A stretch of 64,000 nt of DNA from Stenogyne calaminthoides. Taxonomy: Eukaryota; Streptophyta; Magnoliopsida; Lamiales; Lamiaceae. The stretch is from contig JBBCBC010000009.1 in NCBI GenBank assembly GCA_037126765.1, positions 25,566,870-25,630,869 of the forward strand, given 5' to 3'. The notes beneath the pieces were generated by a model that worked only from the letters and a program-made list of their open reading frames with translations, searched no databases and had not been told where the DNA came from. The position numbers were made by a program, and so were the translations under genes. The first letter of the stretch is position 1. The number at the start of each line of letters is the position of its first letter. Shown here in pieces: positions 23,496 through 33,481 of this stretch.

Positions 23496-24106
23496 TGTTG
23501 TACACGGTTTGATTACCGACGAACAAGCAAAGAATATGATAAAACTCCGATCAATATAACAGCAAAAATGATAAATAACACACGATTTGATTACCCAGTT
23601 CGTCCGTGAAATAGACTACGTCTGGGGGCACCAAGCCAGGATATTTTACTATATAATATCTGCCTAGGATACTAAGATTTCGATCCTTTACAATGTATAA
23701 TGCAAGTTATATTTATAGACACAGATATAGGGTTACAATCTTCGTGGGCTTCTTCTCGTGGACCAACCTAGGGTTTCAGCTGCCAGGCTAGGGTTTCCTT
23801 GCTTGTCCCGCAAGTCGCGCATCCAGATATACTTGCCCTGATTATAGCCCGTGAAATCCGCACCATTAATTACCTGTATCTTTACCATACTCATCTTGTA
23901 TCCGACCTCGAGACCAAGTCAACTCCGGCTTGCGCCACCTCATAGGTCGCCAAACAGCCTTCACATTCTTCCAAGTTGCCTCGCGACTTGCGTAGTCTCG
24001 TAAGTCGCCCCACGACCTACCTGGACATGGCAAAGACCTCTCTAATGACAAGTGTTAGATGGAGAGATACTGCCTCTGGCAAGTCGGACTATTTCATGTT
24101 ACAACA
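23496..24106 (-). repeat. Tat1 5' LTR
   Basis: 611 bp with symmetrical ends TGTTGTA...TACAACA. It lies between gag/PBS and the Sir1 env-like sequence. The 3' LTR is not in the window, so the boundary on the PBS side rests on the terminal repeat and the PBS alone. Confidence 0.75.
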
Positions 24107-25175
24107 TTTGCATTATTACTAAAAACTTGAATGAGGTCTTTGAGTTGAATGGGAAGATCCTACTCTTTATATGATTGGGAAAGAGCAGGAGTATTTGAAC
24201 AAAATTGCAGAGAAGCCTATCAAGTTTGAAGCTACTCTCAATAAAAAGTTTTTGAAAAGGAAGTATATTGTGTTGCTTGATATTGTGTCCAAATGCCTTA
24301 TTAGTGGGTCTGGCAGTTTGGAACAAATTAGCAAACCAAAGTTGAGGTTAATGGCTGCCATCGAAGATTCTCCCAGGGTTGGATTTCAACTGCCTATAGT
24401 TCTTAATCAAAATTATTAGTGATCAAACGAAGCATATCAGTAAAGAAAGGACACCGTTGTGGTGAAAGGCAAAGTGTTGTTTGCCACAAAGATTGCATAC
24501 ATCCTTGAAACAGCCAGAGATGATAAGGATACATTCGCTCCAACAACTGGATTCCCCACTTTAAGGATCATGTTCAGACAACCATCAAAGAGAGCCTTGA
24601 AGAAGAAGAAAGAAAAGGTTGCTGAATCTCAGGAAGAGATAGCCGTAGAAGAATCCGAGAGGGAACAAACATCTCCTACTGAGCAAGGTCAAACCAAAAG
24701 GACCAGGAGAGAATTAGCAAAAACTACTGAGCTTGTTTCTGAAGAAGAGAAGAAAGCTAGAGCTCAGACTCTTCTGAAAGTAAAGAGAGAGACTGGAGAA
24801 AGGATGAAGAAGAAGGCCTTGGCTCCACAACAAAAGAGGAGAAGGCTGAAAACAATTGCTGAGAAAGAAGCCGATGAAGTTGAGCAAGAGGAAGCACAAA
24901 CTGAGGCTCATGTTGGTTTAAAGTCATCACTTCAAGTGCTAGCTCAGGTGGTGAAAACCATTGGTGAAAAAGAGACAATTGAGGAGGAAAACGTATTTTC
25001 TGAAGTAATGGAGACTTCCATTGCAACTGACAAAATCTCCCAAGAAATCTTTACAGGTTCTCAACAACCTGTTAAAGACAGCCAAACTCAGATCCCACCC
25101 TCAGAACCCTCAGAGCCAAATGAACTCCAAGAACTCCTGAACCTTGATGCCTTATTAGCTGCACCTTTTTCTTGA
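24107..25175 (+). pseudogene. Sir1 env-like ORF: N block and Lys/Glu-rich segment
   Basis: A folded-looking N block runs to 24419 (YMIGKEQEYLNKIAEKPIKF, KFLKRKYIVLLDIVSKCLIS), interrupted by a stop. The frame 24459-25175 continues with VLFATKIAYILETARDDKD and RQPSKRALKKKKEKVAES, and then an extended charged region likely to form coiled coil or disorder. It parallels the Sir2 blocks at 11321-10345. No catalytic motif; the role of these third-frame proteins is not known, and the env label is positional. Confidence 0.6.
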
Positions 25176-26951
25176 TCCATTAGACCTTCAAATAGTTCAA
25201 ACAACTGATGAACCCTCTCCTGAAAAATCTAGCCCACAACCTCTGAAAAAGGGAGAAGCAGAGGAATCGGAATGGCGAAGCAAGGGGGAACTATTTATGA
25301 TGGGCAAATACCCTAAGCTTTTAGAATATCCTGATCTTCAGGATTTATTTTGAGAACTACATTCTGAATCAAACTCTTCCTGATATGCTAAATATTGCTT
25401 CATTCAGAGGGGAAGAGTGGTGGAATGAGGAGACATCATTACTCACTGAGTTCTCAGGATTCAGAAAACCAAACTCAGGATAAAGGTTTCAGAGTTTGAT
25501 GAGTTGGTGAAAAGGAAAGTTGCTTAGAAGAGGCCATCTGAAACTGGTGAGACCAGTGGTGCTGAGAAAGAAAAAGACAAAGATGAAGGAGGTAATGGAG
25601 ATAAAGAGAAAGAACCTGAAAAGGAAAAGGAAGGTGCTGAAAAGATCATTTCTGTTGCTGATACTCAAAATCCTCAGACTGAAGATAGAACCCTTCAGGT
25701 TCCTTTTGGCACTACTATTCATTATGCCAAACTTACTGAAGAATCTATCATTAAGTTTGCTGATATTGGTATGCAGACTGAGGTTCAGTCAAGACAAACT
25801 TCACATGCTCCAGAGATTGATCTAATCCAATTCTGGATGCACTGAAGAAAGTTGAACCAGTGGGAGACCATATGACTCAGATGGAGATTGCTTTGAAAGA
25901 TCAAACTCAGAAAATGGAGAATTTGAGTACCTCTATTGAAGTAAAATCAGTTAAGACTGATGTAGCTGAGAGGATCACTGCTCTGGACACTAAAATGGGT
26001 GAAGTATCCAGAAATATAACTGATGAGCTAAATCAGAAATTTAATGAAAGAACAGTTTACTTGGAGAAGAAGTTGTCAGAGAAAAATGAATAAATGATCA
26101 AACAAGCTGTTGAGGAAATTATTTCTTTACTCATGACCAAGATGACAGACCTCATGCATGAAGCTTTTGCCAATCAGTTTGCCCCATTGTCAGAAGAAGT
26201 ATCCATTGGCAAGAACGTTCTAAGGCTCTTAGAAGATGAACAGGATGTTTAAGCTGGAGAAATAAGGGAAATCAACAAAGAACAATTTCACATGGATGCT
26301 ACACTTTCCCAGATCCTTCCAATGTATGATGTCAAAAAGGGGGAAAGGACATCTCATTCAGCAAAGGGTAAATTGGATACACACTTGAAGAAAACCCTTG
26401 AGAAGAAAGCCCAATAGGAACTGAAAGCCAAGCATGTTCTGAAAACTCTGCAAGAGATTGAAGCAACTGAGAAATTGAAGTCAGTTGAGCCAGAGGACAC
26501 TGAGTTTATTCAGACAGACAGGCAAACAACTCAGTAAGCCATGATCTTGAGAAGGCCAGAGAGGAGAAAAGTTGAAACAAGTCTGTCTGTTGAGGCACAT
26601 GCTGCAATTGAAGAAGCTAACCCGAAGATAGCTGAGAAAAGAAAATCAGCAGCATTCGTAGAATCTGAGAAGAAGAAAAGGAAAGTTTCTACCAAACCAG
26701 TTCAGAGAAAACTGATTATTGACTTCTCTGAACCTGAGGAATCTGAAGCTCAGGAAGATCCAGAAGCTGAAACTGAGGAACTCTTCAGAGAAGGATTTGG
26801 TGTGTATGACATAAGTTCTCAGATAACAGACTTCGACTGGCACAACAAACTCAAAGCTTTGCATATCGAGAAAGAGAAAAGGCAAGCTGCATCTGTGTCA
26901 GGAGCTGAGCTGACTAGAAAGAAAAGAGAAGAAGAGCAGAAGAGAAGATGA
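25176..26951 (+). pseudogene. Sir1 env-like ORF: charged coiled-coil middle (broken)
   Basis: Several frames must be joined. 25860-26093 has a strong heptad pattern (MGDHMTQMEIALKDQTQKME, ITALDTKMGEVSRNITDEL). 26541-26951 is Lys/Glu-rich with VQRKLIIDFSEPEESEAQED and an acidic patch. Stops near 25174, 26093, 26250 and 26417 break translation. Several are single-codon TAG/TAA changes in otherwise readable frame, for example just after LEDEQDV at 26250. It resembles long structural proteins rather than an enzyme. Confidence 0.55.
26333..26347 (+). other. Internal polypurine-tract copy in Sir1
   Basis: CAAAAAGGGGGAAAG lies inside the env-like frame, about 1.3 kb upstream of the true PPT. Extra PPT copies in the 3' region are reported for Sireviruses; whether this one is used cannot be told from sequence. 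Confidence 0.5.
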
Positions 26952-26966
26952 AGTTTTAAGAAATTT

Positions 26967-27425
26967 ATGAGCAGAAGATTGGGTACATCCAGAGTACAAA
27001 AATGGCCGCACATTGACAAATGGATGCCAATCCAGATCAATGATGCCTGGGAAGAGGTCCAAAGAACCTTCTGGTTCAATCATGACATTCTGAGAGAATG
27101 GAGAGGAGGAAGCTCAGATAGAAATGAAGCTTTCCTAGAGTATTTGCTGACCTTCTATCCAGAATACTTACAGAAGTGGATAAATTTGGCGGATGAAAAC
27201 AATGTTTCACTGAAGGCACCTGGCCAATATAAGTACCCTGCTCCAAGATTCAGCACTGGATTCATCAATGAAGCTGCTATATCCAGAGAAGTTGCTGACT
27301 ATGTTGCTCAGATGGGTCTGACCAGAAGTCACCCTGAAATCATCAAACAGAGGGATGAACTGAAAAGAAGGTACTATGGGATGGTCAATCTCGAAGTCCC
27401 TGATGAAGAGATTGAGGAAGACTGA
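26967..27425 (+). pseudogene. Sir1 env-like ORF: C-terminal module
   Basis: An uninterrupted 152-residue stretch, MSRRLGTSRVQKWPHIDKWM to EVPDEEIEED, rich in aromatic residues (NDAWEEVQRTFWFNHDILRE, EYLLTFYPEYLQKWINLADE), and thus likely folded. It is one frame away from the preceding 26541-26951 stretch; a single indel around 26951 would explain the break. It ends about 240 bp before the polypurine tract. The Sir2 counterpart is 8445-8164. No known enzyme family recognised. Confidence 0.6.
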
Positions 27426-27662
27426 AGACTGTATTCGTTTTTTTTGTTTTTGTTAAAAAAAAATTCATTGTAAAATGTATTTCTCTACTCTACATCAATG
27501 AAAAGGAACATTTTGTGGTGACCAAAGATAATATCTCATTATCTTTTTTTTAATTATCTACATTTCATACTTGTTTGCTATACCATCTAATGTAATAGAT
27601 AACTGAAACCTGAGTATAGGTTAGGTTTTCTTAAAGTGTAACAAGATGGTTTTGGCATCATC

Positions 27663-27676
27663 AAAAAGGGGGAAAT
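27663..27676 (+). other. Polypurine tract of Sir1
   Basis: AAAAAGGGGGAAAT immediately precedes the LTR; the upstream GGTTTTGGCATCATC is shared with Sir3 and in part with Sir2. Confidence 0.9.
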
Positions 27677-27843
27677 TATTGGGAGATGAATTTAATAAGA
27701 TTTTGATTAGATCTCAAAACCCTGAGTATGACATGTTCAGAATAATCTTGAGAGTCTGTTGACATGTTTCAGGTTACGTTTTCAGGAAATATCTGCACCA
27801 TGTATAGTAAGCAGATAATACTCAGGATTAGTATAGGAAGAAT

Positions 27844-27978
27844 CAGAAGAGTCTGAAGATTCAGATCGCCCTGAAGACTCAGAAAAATCAGAAGAGCCTG
27901 AAGATTCAGATCGCCCTGAAGACTCAGAAGAATCAAAAGAGCCTGAAGACTCAGATCACCCTGTAGACTCAAAAGAGT
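27844..27978 (+). repeat. 45-bp tandem repeat, three units, in the Sir1 LTR
   Basis: Three consecutive copies of a unit starting CAGAAGAGYCTGAAGAYTCA. The third unit is the most diverged. The solo copy at 43694 has a different short-period repeat in this interval (about 43930-44060). Confidence 0.85.
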
Positions 27979-28715
27979 CTGAAGACCTGAAGACTCAGAA
28001 GACCTTGATGACCTGAAGATTATCTACCTGAGGACAAATAGACTGAGGAAATCTTGCACATTTATGAAAAATAAATGTTGTCCAAATACTTGATTGCAGA
28101 CAAAAGGAATTGGAATTAAAGTGTCTTTTAAGGTTGTCTCATTCAGAAGAGTTAACCTAAAGAGCCGTTTTGTTTCTCTCTATTTACTGAAGATCTGAAC
28201 CAATCAGAGAGCGACAACACTGTACTTTACTGACACTGAAAGCGACCTGTCCCTGAGAAAGCCAGAGTTACATATTACCTAAACCATGCAAGGGCGTGTT
28301 CAAACCCTAAAATAGTCGTTTATCACTAACCAAATAAGGAAACCCGTGATGTTATCTCTTCCAACGGATAGTTTTTCAAGAGTGACCTTGGTGAGTTACC
28401 TATAAATACCAATGACCTTCACCATTGCAAGGTTACGGGAAATCAAGCAACTCAAGAGCTCATTCGTATTCAAACTTATACTGTGAAGCACTCGAAACCC
28501 TAAGAATTTCCCAAGTGTTTCATCTTTGAAGAGAGCTAATTTAACTAAGCCTAAATTCTATTAAGTATCCAAAATCTTAGTAAGAGATATCCTAGCCTTT
28601 TACCTTGTGTTCTCAATTGTAAAAGGATATATCTCCTTAGTTGGAAACCAACCAGACCCAAACCCTATTGTTTAGGTAGTTTGAGTGTGTGATTGTTGGA
28701 AAGTGAGAGTTGTAA

Positions 28716-28890
28716 AGAGTTAGTAAGCTGCAGTTGAGTTCAGCCTGAAAAATCTAGAGAAGAAGTTAGTAAGCTGCTTGTGACAGTCTGAAAGCTTGTG
28801 TGTGTTTGAGTTAGTAAGCTACAATATAGTTCAGCCTGAAAACTCATAAAGAAAGTTAGTAAGCTGCTGAGTTTAGTCTAAAAGCTTGAG
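28716..28890 (+). repeat. Tandem array upstream of the Sir1 LTR TATA box
   Basis: About four degenerate units of roughly 45-55 bp built on GTTAGTAAGCTG...AGTCTGAAAGCTTG, ending about 70 bp before the TATA box. The solo LTR has the equivalent array with five units. Confidence 0.75.
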
Positions 28891-28938
28891 GTAGTAGTAG
28901 AAGTGAGTTAAGGAATTTCTCTGAGGATCAGAGAGAGT

Positions 28939-28971
28939 GGACGTAGGAGTTTTGCCTCTGAACCACTATAA
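28939..28971 (+). promoter_or_regulatory. Sir1 LTR promoter core
   Basis: GGACGTAGGA at 28939-28948 followed by GAACCACTATAA at 28960-28971, the last part serving as a TATA box. The same pair, at similar spacing, occurs in Sir2 and Sir3 LTRs. Confidence 0.65.
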
Positions 28972-29495
28972 TTTGTTGTGTTTGCTTTCTGCTTTGAATT
29001 TTTTTTGTTGCATATTTTTCATTGAAAGCATACTGAGTTTTCTGATATTTAGTTGAAATTAATCCACTGAGTTTGCATTGAACTGATCACAGCCTTAACC
29101 ACTGATTTACTAAGTGATAAAAGATTTTCAGCAAGATAAAACGAGTATAAACTTAGGGCCTACACATTCCGCACACTAGATAAGTTAGTATAGATAGTTG
29201 TCAAACTGACCTAACTCATCTGAGTAGTCAGTAAGACAGATATCTACTCCAAGCTTATTTGAACTCTTTTTTTTTAAAATCTCAGATCAGTTGGGCTAAT
29301 CTGAAGCTACTGAAAGACGCTCAGTGTTATTGTCTCAATAGACTTTGACTCAGAGTAATTTGTGCTTCTCAGGGCTATTTCTCAGGACAACCTGACCCAC
29401 TGATTTTAGTTTTGTGAAAAGTCTGAAAAATCACTGAACACGTGTATTCCCCCCATACACGTGTAAGACTCGTTTACACCGGGACCAACATCCCA

Positions 29496-30079
29496 TAAAT
29501 TCAAGAAAAGTCAAAGATCTTATTTCTTCCCTATTAATGCCAAAGTTTCGAAAATCCTATATAGAAGGGGAAGAAAAGATATTTTGTGAATATTATGGAA
29601 ATAGAATATATGAGATATACTCAAGATTGTATCTTGGGAAGATACAAACAAATTTCCTAACCATAATATACTCAAAATTTTCGCCCCCCCCCCCTTGCCT
29701 CTAGATATAGGGGATGAATTTTTCATCCCCCAACATAATTCCATGTGTGCAACAATTATTCTCTTTTCCTTTTGTTAATTATTTGAAGGAGATTCCTCCA
29801 CCGGGATATCAAATAAGGACGTAGGAATACTAGAGAAGGTCGTTGGGTTTGTGCATCCATATTCCTCCGTTGAATCCGCCAAAAAGGTACGCCTTATGTA
29901 ACTCCTAGAAATCCGCATGTGTAGGATTTACGTGGCAATTTTGTACGCATGATATGTTGTTGTGACTTAATTGTTATTTGAATTAATATAGGACTAATTC
30001 ATGCTAGTAATAATTAAATTAATATAAATTTATATTTAAATTGCACCTCGAATAGATCCGGGCACTCTATTTCCCAACA
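29496..30079 (+). repeat. Cop1-b 5' LTR, downstream remnant
   Basis: The sequence starts in mid-LTR (compare 56664 onward in the 3' LTR of the same element) and ends CCCAACA right before the PBS. The upstream half is separated by Sir1. A run of 10 C near 29684-29693 is unique to this copy. Confidence 0.85.
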
Positions 30080-30081
30080 AC

Positions 30082-30094
30082 TGGTATCAGAGCC
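30082..30094 (+). other. Cop1-b primer-binding site
   Basis: TGGTATCAGAGCC, two bases after the LTR; exact complement of the initiator tRNA-Met 3' end plus CC. Confidence 0.92.
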
Positions 30095-31594
30095 TCGGTT
30101 TTGAGCTCTGTGATTTAAATTGTAATTTAAATTGTTGTTCATTAAATTTTGGAATTGGATAGTAGAATTTCTAGATCTTTTTTGCAGGTATCCAATTGTC
30201 ATGGTAATTTAATGTTTATTTAATTCATGTGTATGATTGTATGATTTTTTAATTCGACTCGTTTGGATTCATTTTTCTCGTGAGAAAATCCACGAGTAGA
30301 TTAGGCTATTTGATTTGTTCATTGTAATATACTAGTCTAGATCATAGGTTTATTTATTTCTGTTAAATAAATTGTAACCGGATCGAAGACGGAGACGAGG
30401 GATTGAAGAGGGGATCTAAAACCGTGGCGTGGGCGGTGTGCATCACGCGAAACGTGCCAAGGGAGGCACACGCGCGATGCGAAAACCACCGAACACATGC
30501 AAGCACGGGTGTGGCAAGGCTGATGCGCACGGGCCGAAGGCCCCAGGCGCACGCGCTGAAGCCGAGCAGGCGACGCGGGATCAAGGCGCTGAGATGGGCA
30601 CGCGGGACCGTACGGGTTCGGGCGCGCGGGACCGTACGGGTTCGGGCGTGGGTGGAAGCTTCTGGGCTGGCTCGCGCAGGGATGCGCGGGGGCAGGCTGG
30701 AGCAATGCGGGCGGTAGCTGGTGAGCGTGCGTGCGGGTACGCGCAGCGCCATGCCGACACTGCCGAGACCTACCGGGCGCTAATCGACACGGTCGGGTCG
30801 GATGCAAGGCTTGTATCCCGACCCGCGAACTGGTCGATGCACGAGACGTGACTTGATGTGACATTTTTTTCCGAGATGTTCAGGTGGGAGAAATTTGAAG
30901 ACGTACGATTTCTCTAGTTCAAGGCAAATAAGAAATTAAACCGTGACAATTGGATATATGTATGTGTTTAATTTTTGTTTTGATGTTCTTATTTTTTTTC
31001 TTATGCTTGTATTTAATTTGTTTAAATATGTTTGCATGCAAATTGTTCAATGAAAAAAAATCTCAATTTCAAAATTACTAAGTATGCTAAAATAACTAAT
31101 TGACAATTTTATTCCAGATAATAAAATTGAATTAAGTTTGACCTCCATGATTTATTTATTTGTGAGTTCTTTTGGAGAAATTCCCTTAAGGGACGACCAA
31201 AAGATAGTCTTCACATGAATGAATCCCAAAGGATGATTGTGGATTATTATTAGTGGCGACGATGACCCTTCAAAGAGGCTCGTTCAAGTAATTTTGTATT
31301 TAATCATGGTTATTACTTAGGTATAAAATTGATATGCATATACTTCGCCGAAGTCCCTGTCAATTTTATATTGGTCAAGTGGGAGCCAACTATTAATTTT
31401 AAATTAAAGGTTTGCAACTGTTCTTGTTTGTAACCTGCTTAAATGTGTTTAAATGATGACCCACCCATGTGACTCATTTAAACTGTTTTGAGATGTTGCC
31501 TGATGCATGTTCATATTTTTTTAAGATATTAATATGATTCATGTTATCAAATTGTGTGATTTTATGTTGTGATCCGGATATTGACACAAGATGT
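30095..31594 (+). other. Cop1-b untranslated leader with GC-rich cassette
   Basis: AT-rich leader interrupted by a strongly GC-rich block at about 30400-30845. Inside it, a 24-bp unit (30599-30622 and 30623-30646) is duplicated with one mismatch. Flanking leader text is conserved in Cop1-c but the GC block there (50205-50560) is largely different. Open frames through the block exist on both strands, as expected for GC-rich DNA; none resembles a known protein. Confidence 0.7.
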
Positions 31595-32430
31595 ATGTTT
31601 ATTTTCAGTCTCATCATATCGCAACCTTTTAATCCACTATTCGATATACTTAAAGATCATAAATTAACTGGGATGAATTATGTCAATTGGAGTCGTAAAA
31701 TGAAAATGGTCTTAACCGCACAACATTTCCACTGGGTACTTCACACACCTAAACCCGAAAAGCCTACTGAGGATGCCTGTATTATGGACAAGATGGAGTA
31801 TAATGAATGGGAGCAAGCCAATGAGTTGATGAAGGGTATAATCTTGGCATCCTTGTCAGATTTGTTGAAACGCCTTCACCAAGGATTTGGAACTGCTGCA
31901 GACATTATGCGGAATCTTGAAAAGATGTTTTCACATCCGTCCCATGTGGCAATACAAAACATCATGCATGACATGGTCAAGCTAAGGATGGAAACAGGAA
32001 CGCCCGTGAGGGAGCACACTCTTAGGGTAATGGTTCTTTTTGACGAACTTGAGATTCTTGGTGAAAAGTGTGATCTCAAGACCAAAATTGAGTTCATTCT
32101 CCATTCTCTACCAAAGAGCTTTGATCATTTCTATATAGACTACCTGATGAGCGATCAGGAATACACCTTGGATGATCTAGTGAAAGCTCTAACTCTGGCT
32201 GAAGAGAAAATGGGGCACAAGGATGATGGCTTGGTTGCAAATGAACCTTCTACTTCTTCTAGACCAAGGGATGGTAAGAATAAGGAGAAGGCAAAAAGGC
32301 TAGACCAAAGTCAACTCAATATCAGTCAGCCAAGGTTTAAGCAAGAGGAAATGTTCGGAGTGCGGTGAGAAAGGACATTGGAGGTCGGCCTGTTCCAAAC
32401 CTAAGCGGAATGGAAAGAAAGGTAATTATC
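31595..32430 (+). pseudogene. Cop1-b gag
   Basis: The capsid-like part is open to 32368: FNPLFDILKDHKLTGMNYVN, WSRKMKMVLTAQHFHWVLHT, HDMVKLRMETGTPVREHTL. I placed the start at the Met at 31595 because similarity to Cop1-c begins there; an upstream Met at 31541 is in frame but not conserved. A single frameshift near 32345 separates it from the zinc knuckle CSECGEKGHWRSAC (C-x2-C-x4-H-x4-C) at about 32357-32400, which continues as SKPKRNGKKG. In an intact element Gag forms the virus-like particle. Confidence 0.88.
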
Positions 32431-32886
32431 ATGCACTAGTTGTTGAAATTTGTTTAGCGGCGTATGTTACCCATTCGTGGGTAGTGGATACGGGATCCAC
32501 TGATCATGTTTATTTCACTTTACAGGGATTCAAGCAGACCCGACAACTTAGTGGGAGTGAGATCCTCATCACGCTAAGCGATACTACGAGAGTGGCAGCT
32601 GAAGCAGTGGGAGAAGTGAAGCTATCTTTTGAATATAGAGTTTTAGTTTTAAAAGATATTCTTTACGTTCCTAGTTTTAGAAAGAACCTTGTTTCGGTTT
32701 CTAAAAAGTTTTTGGATGGATATTCAGTTTCTTTTTCAAAACACATTTTTTTTTCAAAATGATCTGCTTATCTGTCATGGAACGTTGTCAAACAATCTTT
32801 ACACTATTAACTGTTCACATCACTCACAAAATGCATCCTATAACACATCGACTGTTTCAAGTACTAAAAATGTTCAGCAGATGTGA
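32431..32886 (+). pseudogene. Cop1-b protease
   Basis: WVVDTGSTDHVYFTLQGFKQ with the catalytic D-T-G lies near 32480-32540 and is in frame with the zinc knuckle. VLKDILYVPSFRKNLVSVSK follows. A frameshift in a T-rich run near 32745-32760 precedes NNLYTIN at the start of the next domain. Confidence 0.85.
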
Positions 32887-33361
32887 ATGAGACACTTCTT
32901 TGGCATCTAAGATTAGGTCATATTAATCCAAAGAGGATCTAAAGATTGGTTAGAGATGGTTCATTGGAGTCACTCCGGGTTGAACCATTTCCAACATGCT
33001 AATCATGTTTGGAGGGTAAAATGACCAAGAGGGCATTTGGAGCCAAGGGGAATAGAGCCAAAGAAGTGTTAGAAATCGTTCATACTGATGTGTGTGGTCC
33101 AATGTCAATCAAAGCTAGAGGAGGCTATGAGTATTTTGTTACCTTTATCGATGATTACTAAAGATATGGGTATGTTTTTCTTATGAAGCATAAATCTGAG
33201 ACCTTTGATAAATTCAAAGAATTTAAGGCTCAAGCAGAGAATCATAAGGAAAAGAGTATCAAGTTTCTATGATCCGATCGTGTAGGCGAATACCTCAGCG
33301 ATGAATTTTTAAACTACCTGTCAAATAAAGGGATTGCATCCCAGTTAACTACACCCGGAAC
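32887..33361 (+). pseudogene. Cop1-b GAG-pre-integrase and integrase, upstream part
   Basis: LLWHLRLGHINPKRI, CLEGKMTKRAFGAKG, VHTDVCGPMSIKARGGYEYF and FIDDY are clear, with in-frame stops after KRI, before SCLEG, in DDY*RYGY, and in place of Arg in LRSDR. The coding sequence stops at 33361 in the Cop1-s1 insertion and resumes at 52955; the interrupted codons are those of PGTPQQN. Confidence 0.88.
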
Positions 33362-33481
33362 TGTTGGGGTTATATTAGAAAGTATGCTTTTACTTTGTAG
33401 AACCAAATTGAATTTCTGTCTTATTTGCTGAAAAAATTATTTATCACTAATGCTTTAAATATGATTGAATGTTACATATAT

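Larger units (their letters stand above)
4839..24106 (-). mobile_element. Tat1: Ty3/Gypsy element (Tat type), split by Cop1-a and Sir2
   Basis: On the minus strand, reading right to left: 5' LTR (24106-23496), PBS, gag (23415-21744), protease (21743-21224), a 14.8 kb Sir2 insertion, then RT and the start of RNase H (6213-4839). The Cop1-a insertion hides the rest of pol and the 3' LTR, which must lie left of the window. RT wording (CPKDFFPIPHIDHLIDNTAG, YIDDIVVKS) and a primer-binding site of the GCCGTCTGTGGGAA kind point to the Tat branch. Tat1 itself sits in the env-like region of Sir1, with candidate TSD TTTGC at 24107-24111. Confidence 0.85.
24107..29490 (+). mobile_element. Sir1: 3' part of a Sirevirus-type Copia element
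   Basis: Env-like reading frames, a polypurine tract and an LTR on the plus strand. Gag, pol and the 5' LTR are off the left edge, displaced by the Tat1 insertion at 24106. The LTR ends in GGGACCAACA at 29490 and abuts the middle of a Cop1 LTR, so Sir1 inserted into the 5' LTR of Cop1-b; the expected TSD is TCCCA at 29491-29495. A solo LTR of the same family is at 43694-45779. Confidence 0.88.
27677..29490 (+). repeat. Sir1 3' LTR
   Basis: 1814 bp. The solo copy at 43694 starts TGTTGGGAGATG; here the start reads TATTGGGAGATG, so the terminal TG has become TA. Contains a 45-bp triplication, a promoter-proximal tandem array and the Sirevirus promoter core, and ends with CACGTGTATTCC...GGGACCAACA. 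Confidence 0.9.

Noticed and set aside
27769..27972. Repetitive leucine-rich protein on the minus strand
   Set aside because: It is the antisense of the 45-bp tandem repeat in the Sir1 LTR; periodicity explains the open frame.
30403..30864. Several overlapping open frames on both strands in the GC-rich leader block of Cop1-b
   Set aside because: Frames stay open because stop codons are rare in GC-rich DNA. Composition is Arg/Ala/Pro-rich on every strand and the block is not conserved in Cop1-c.
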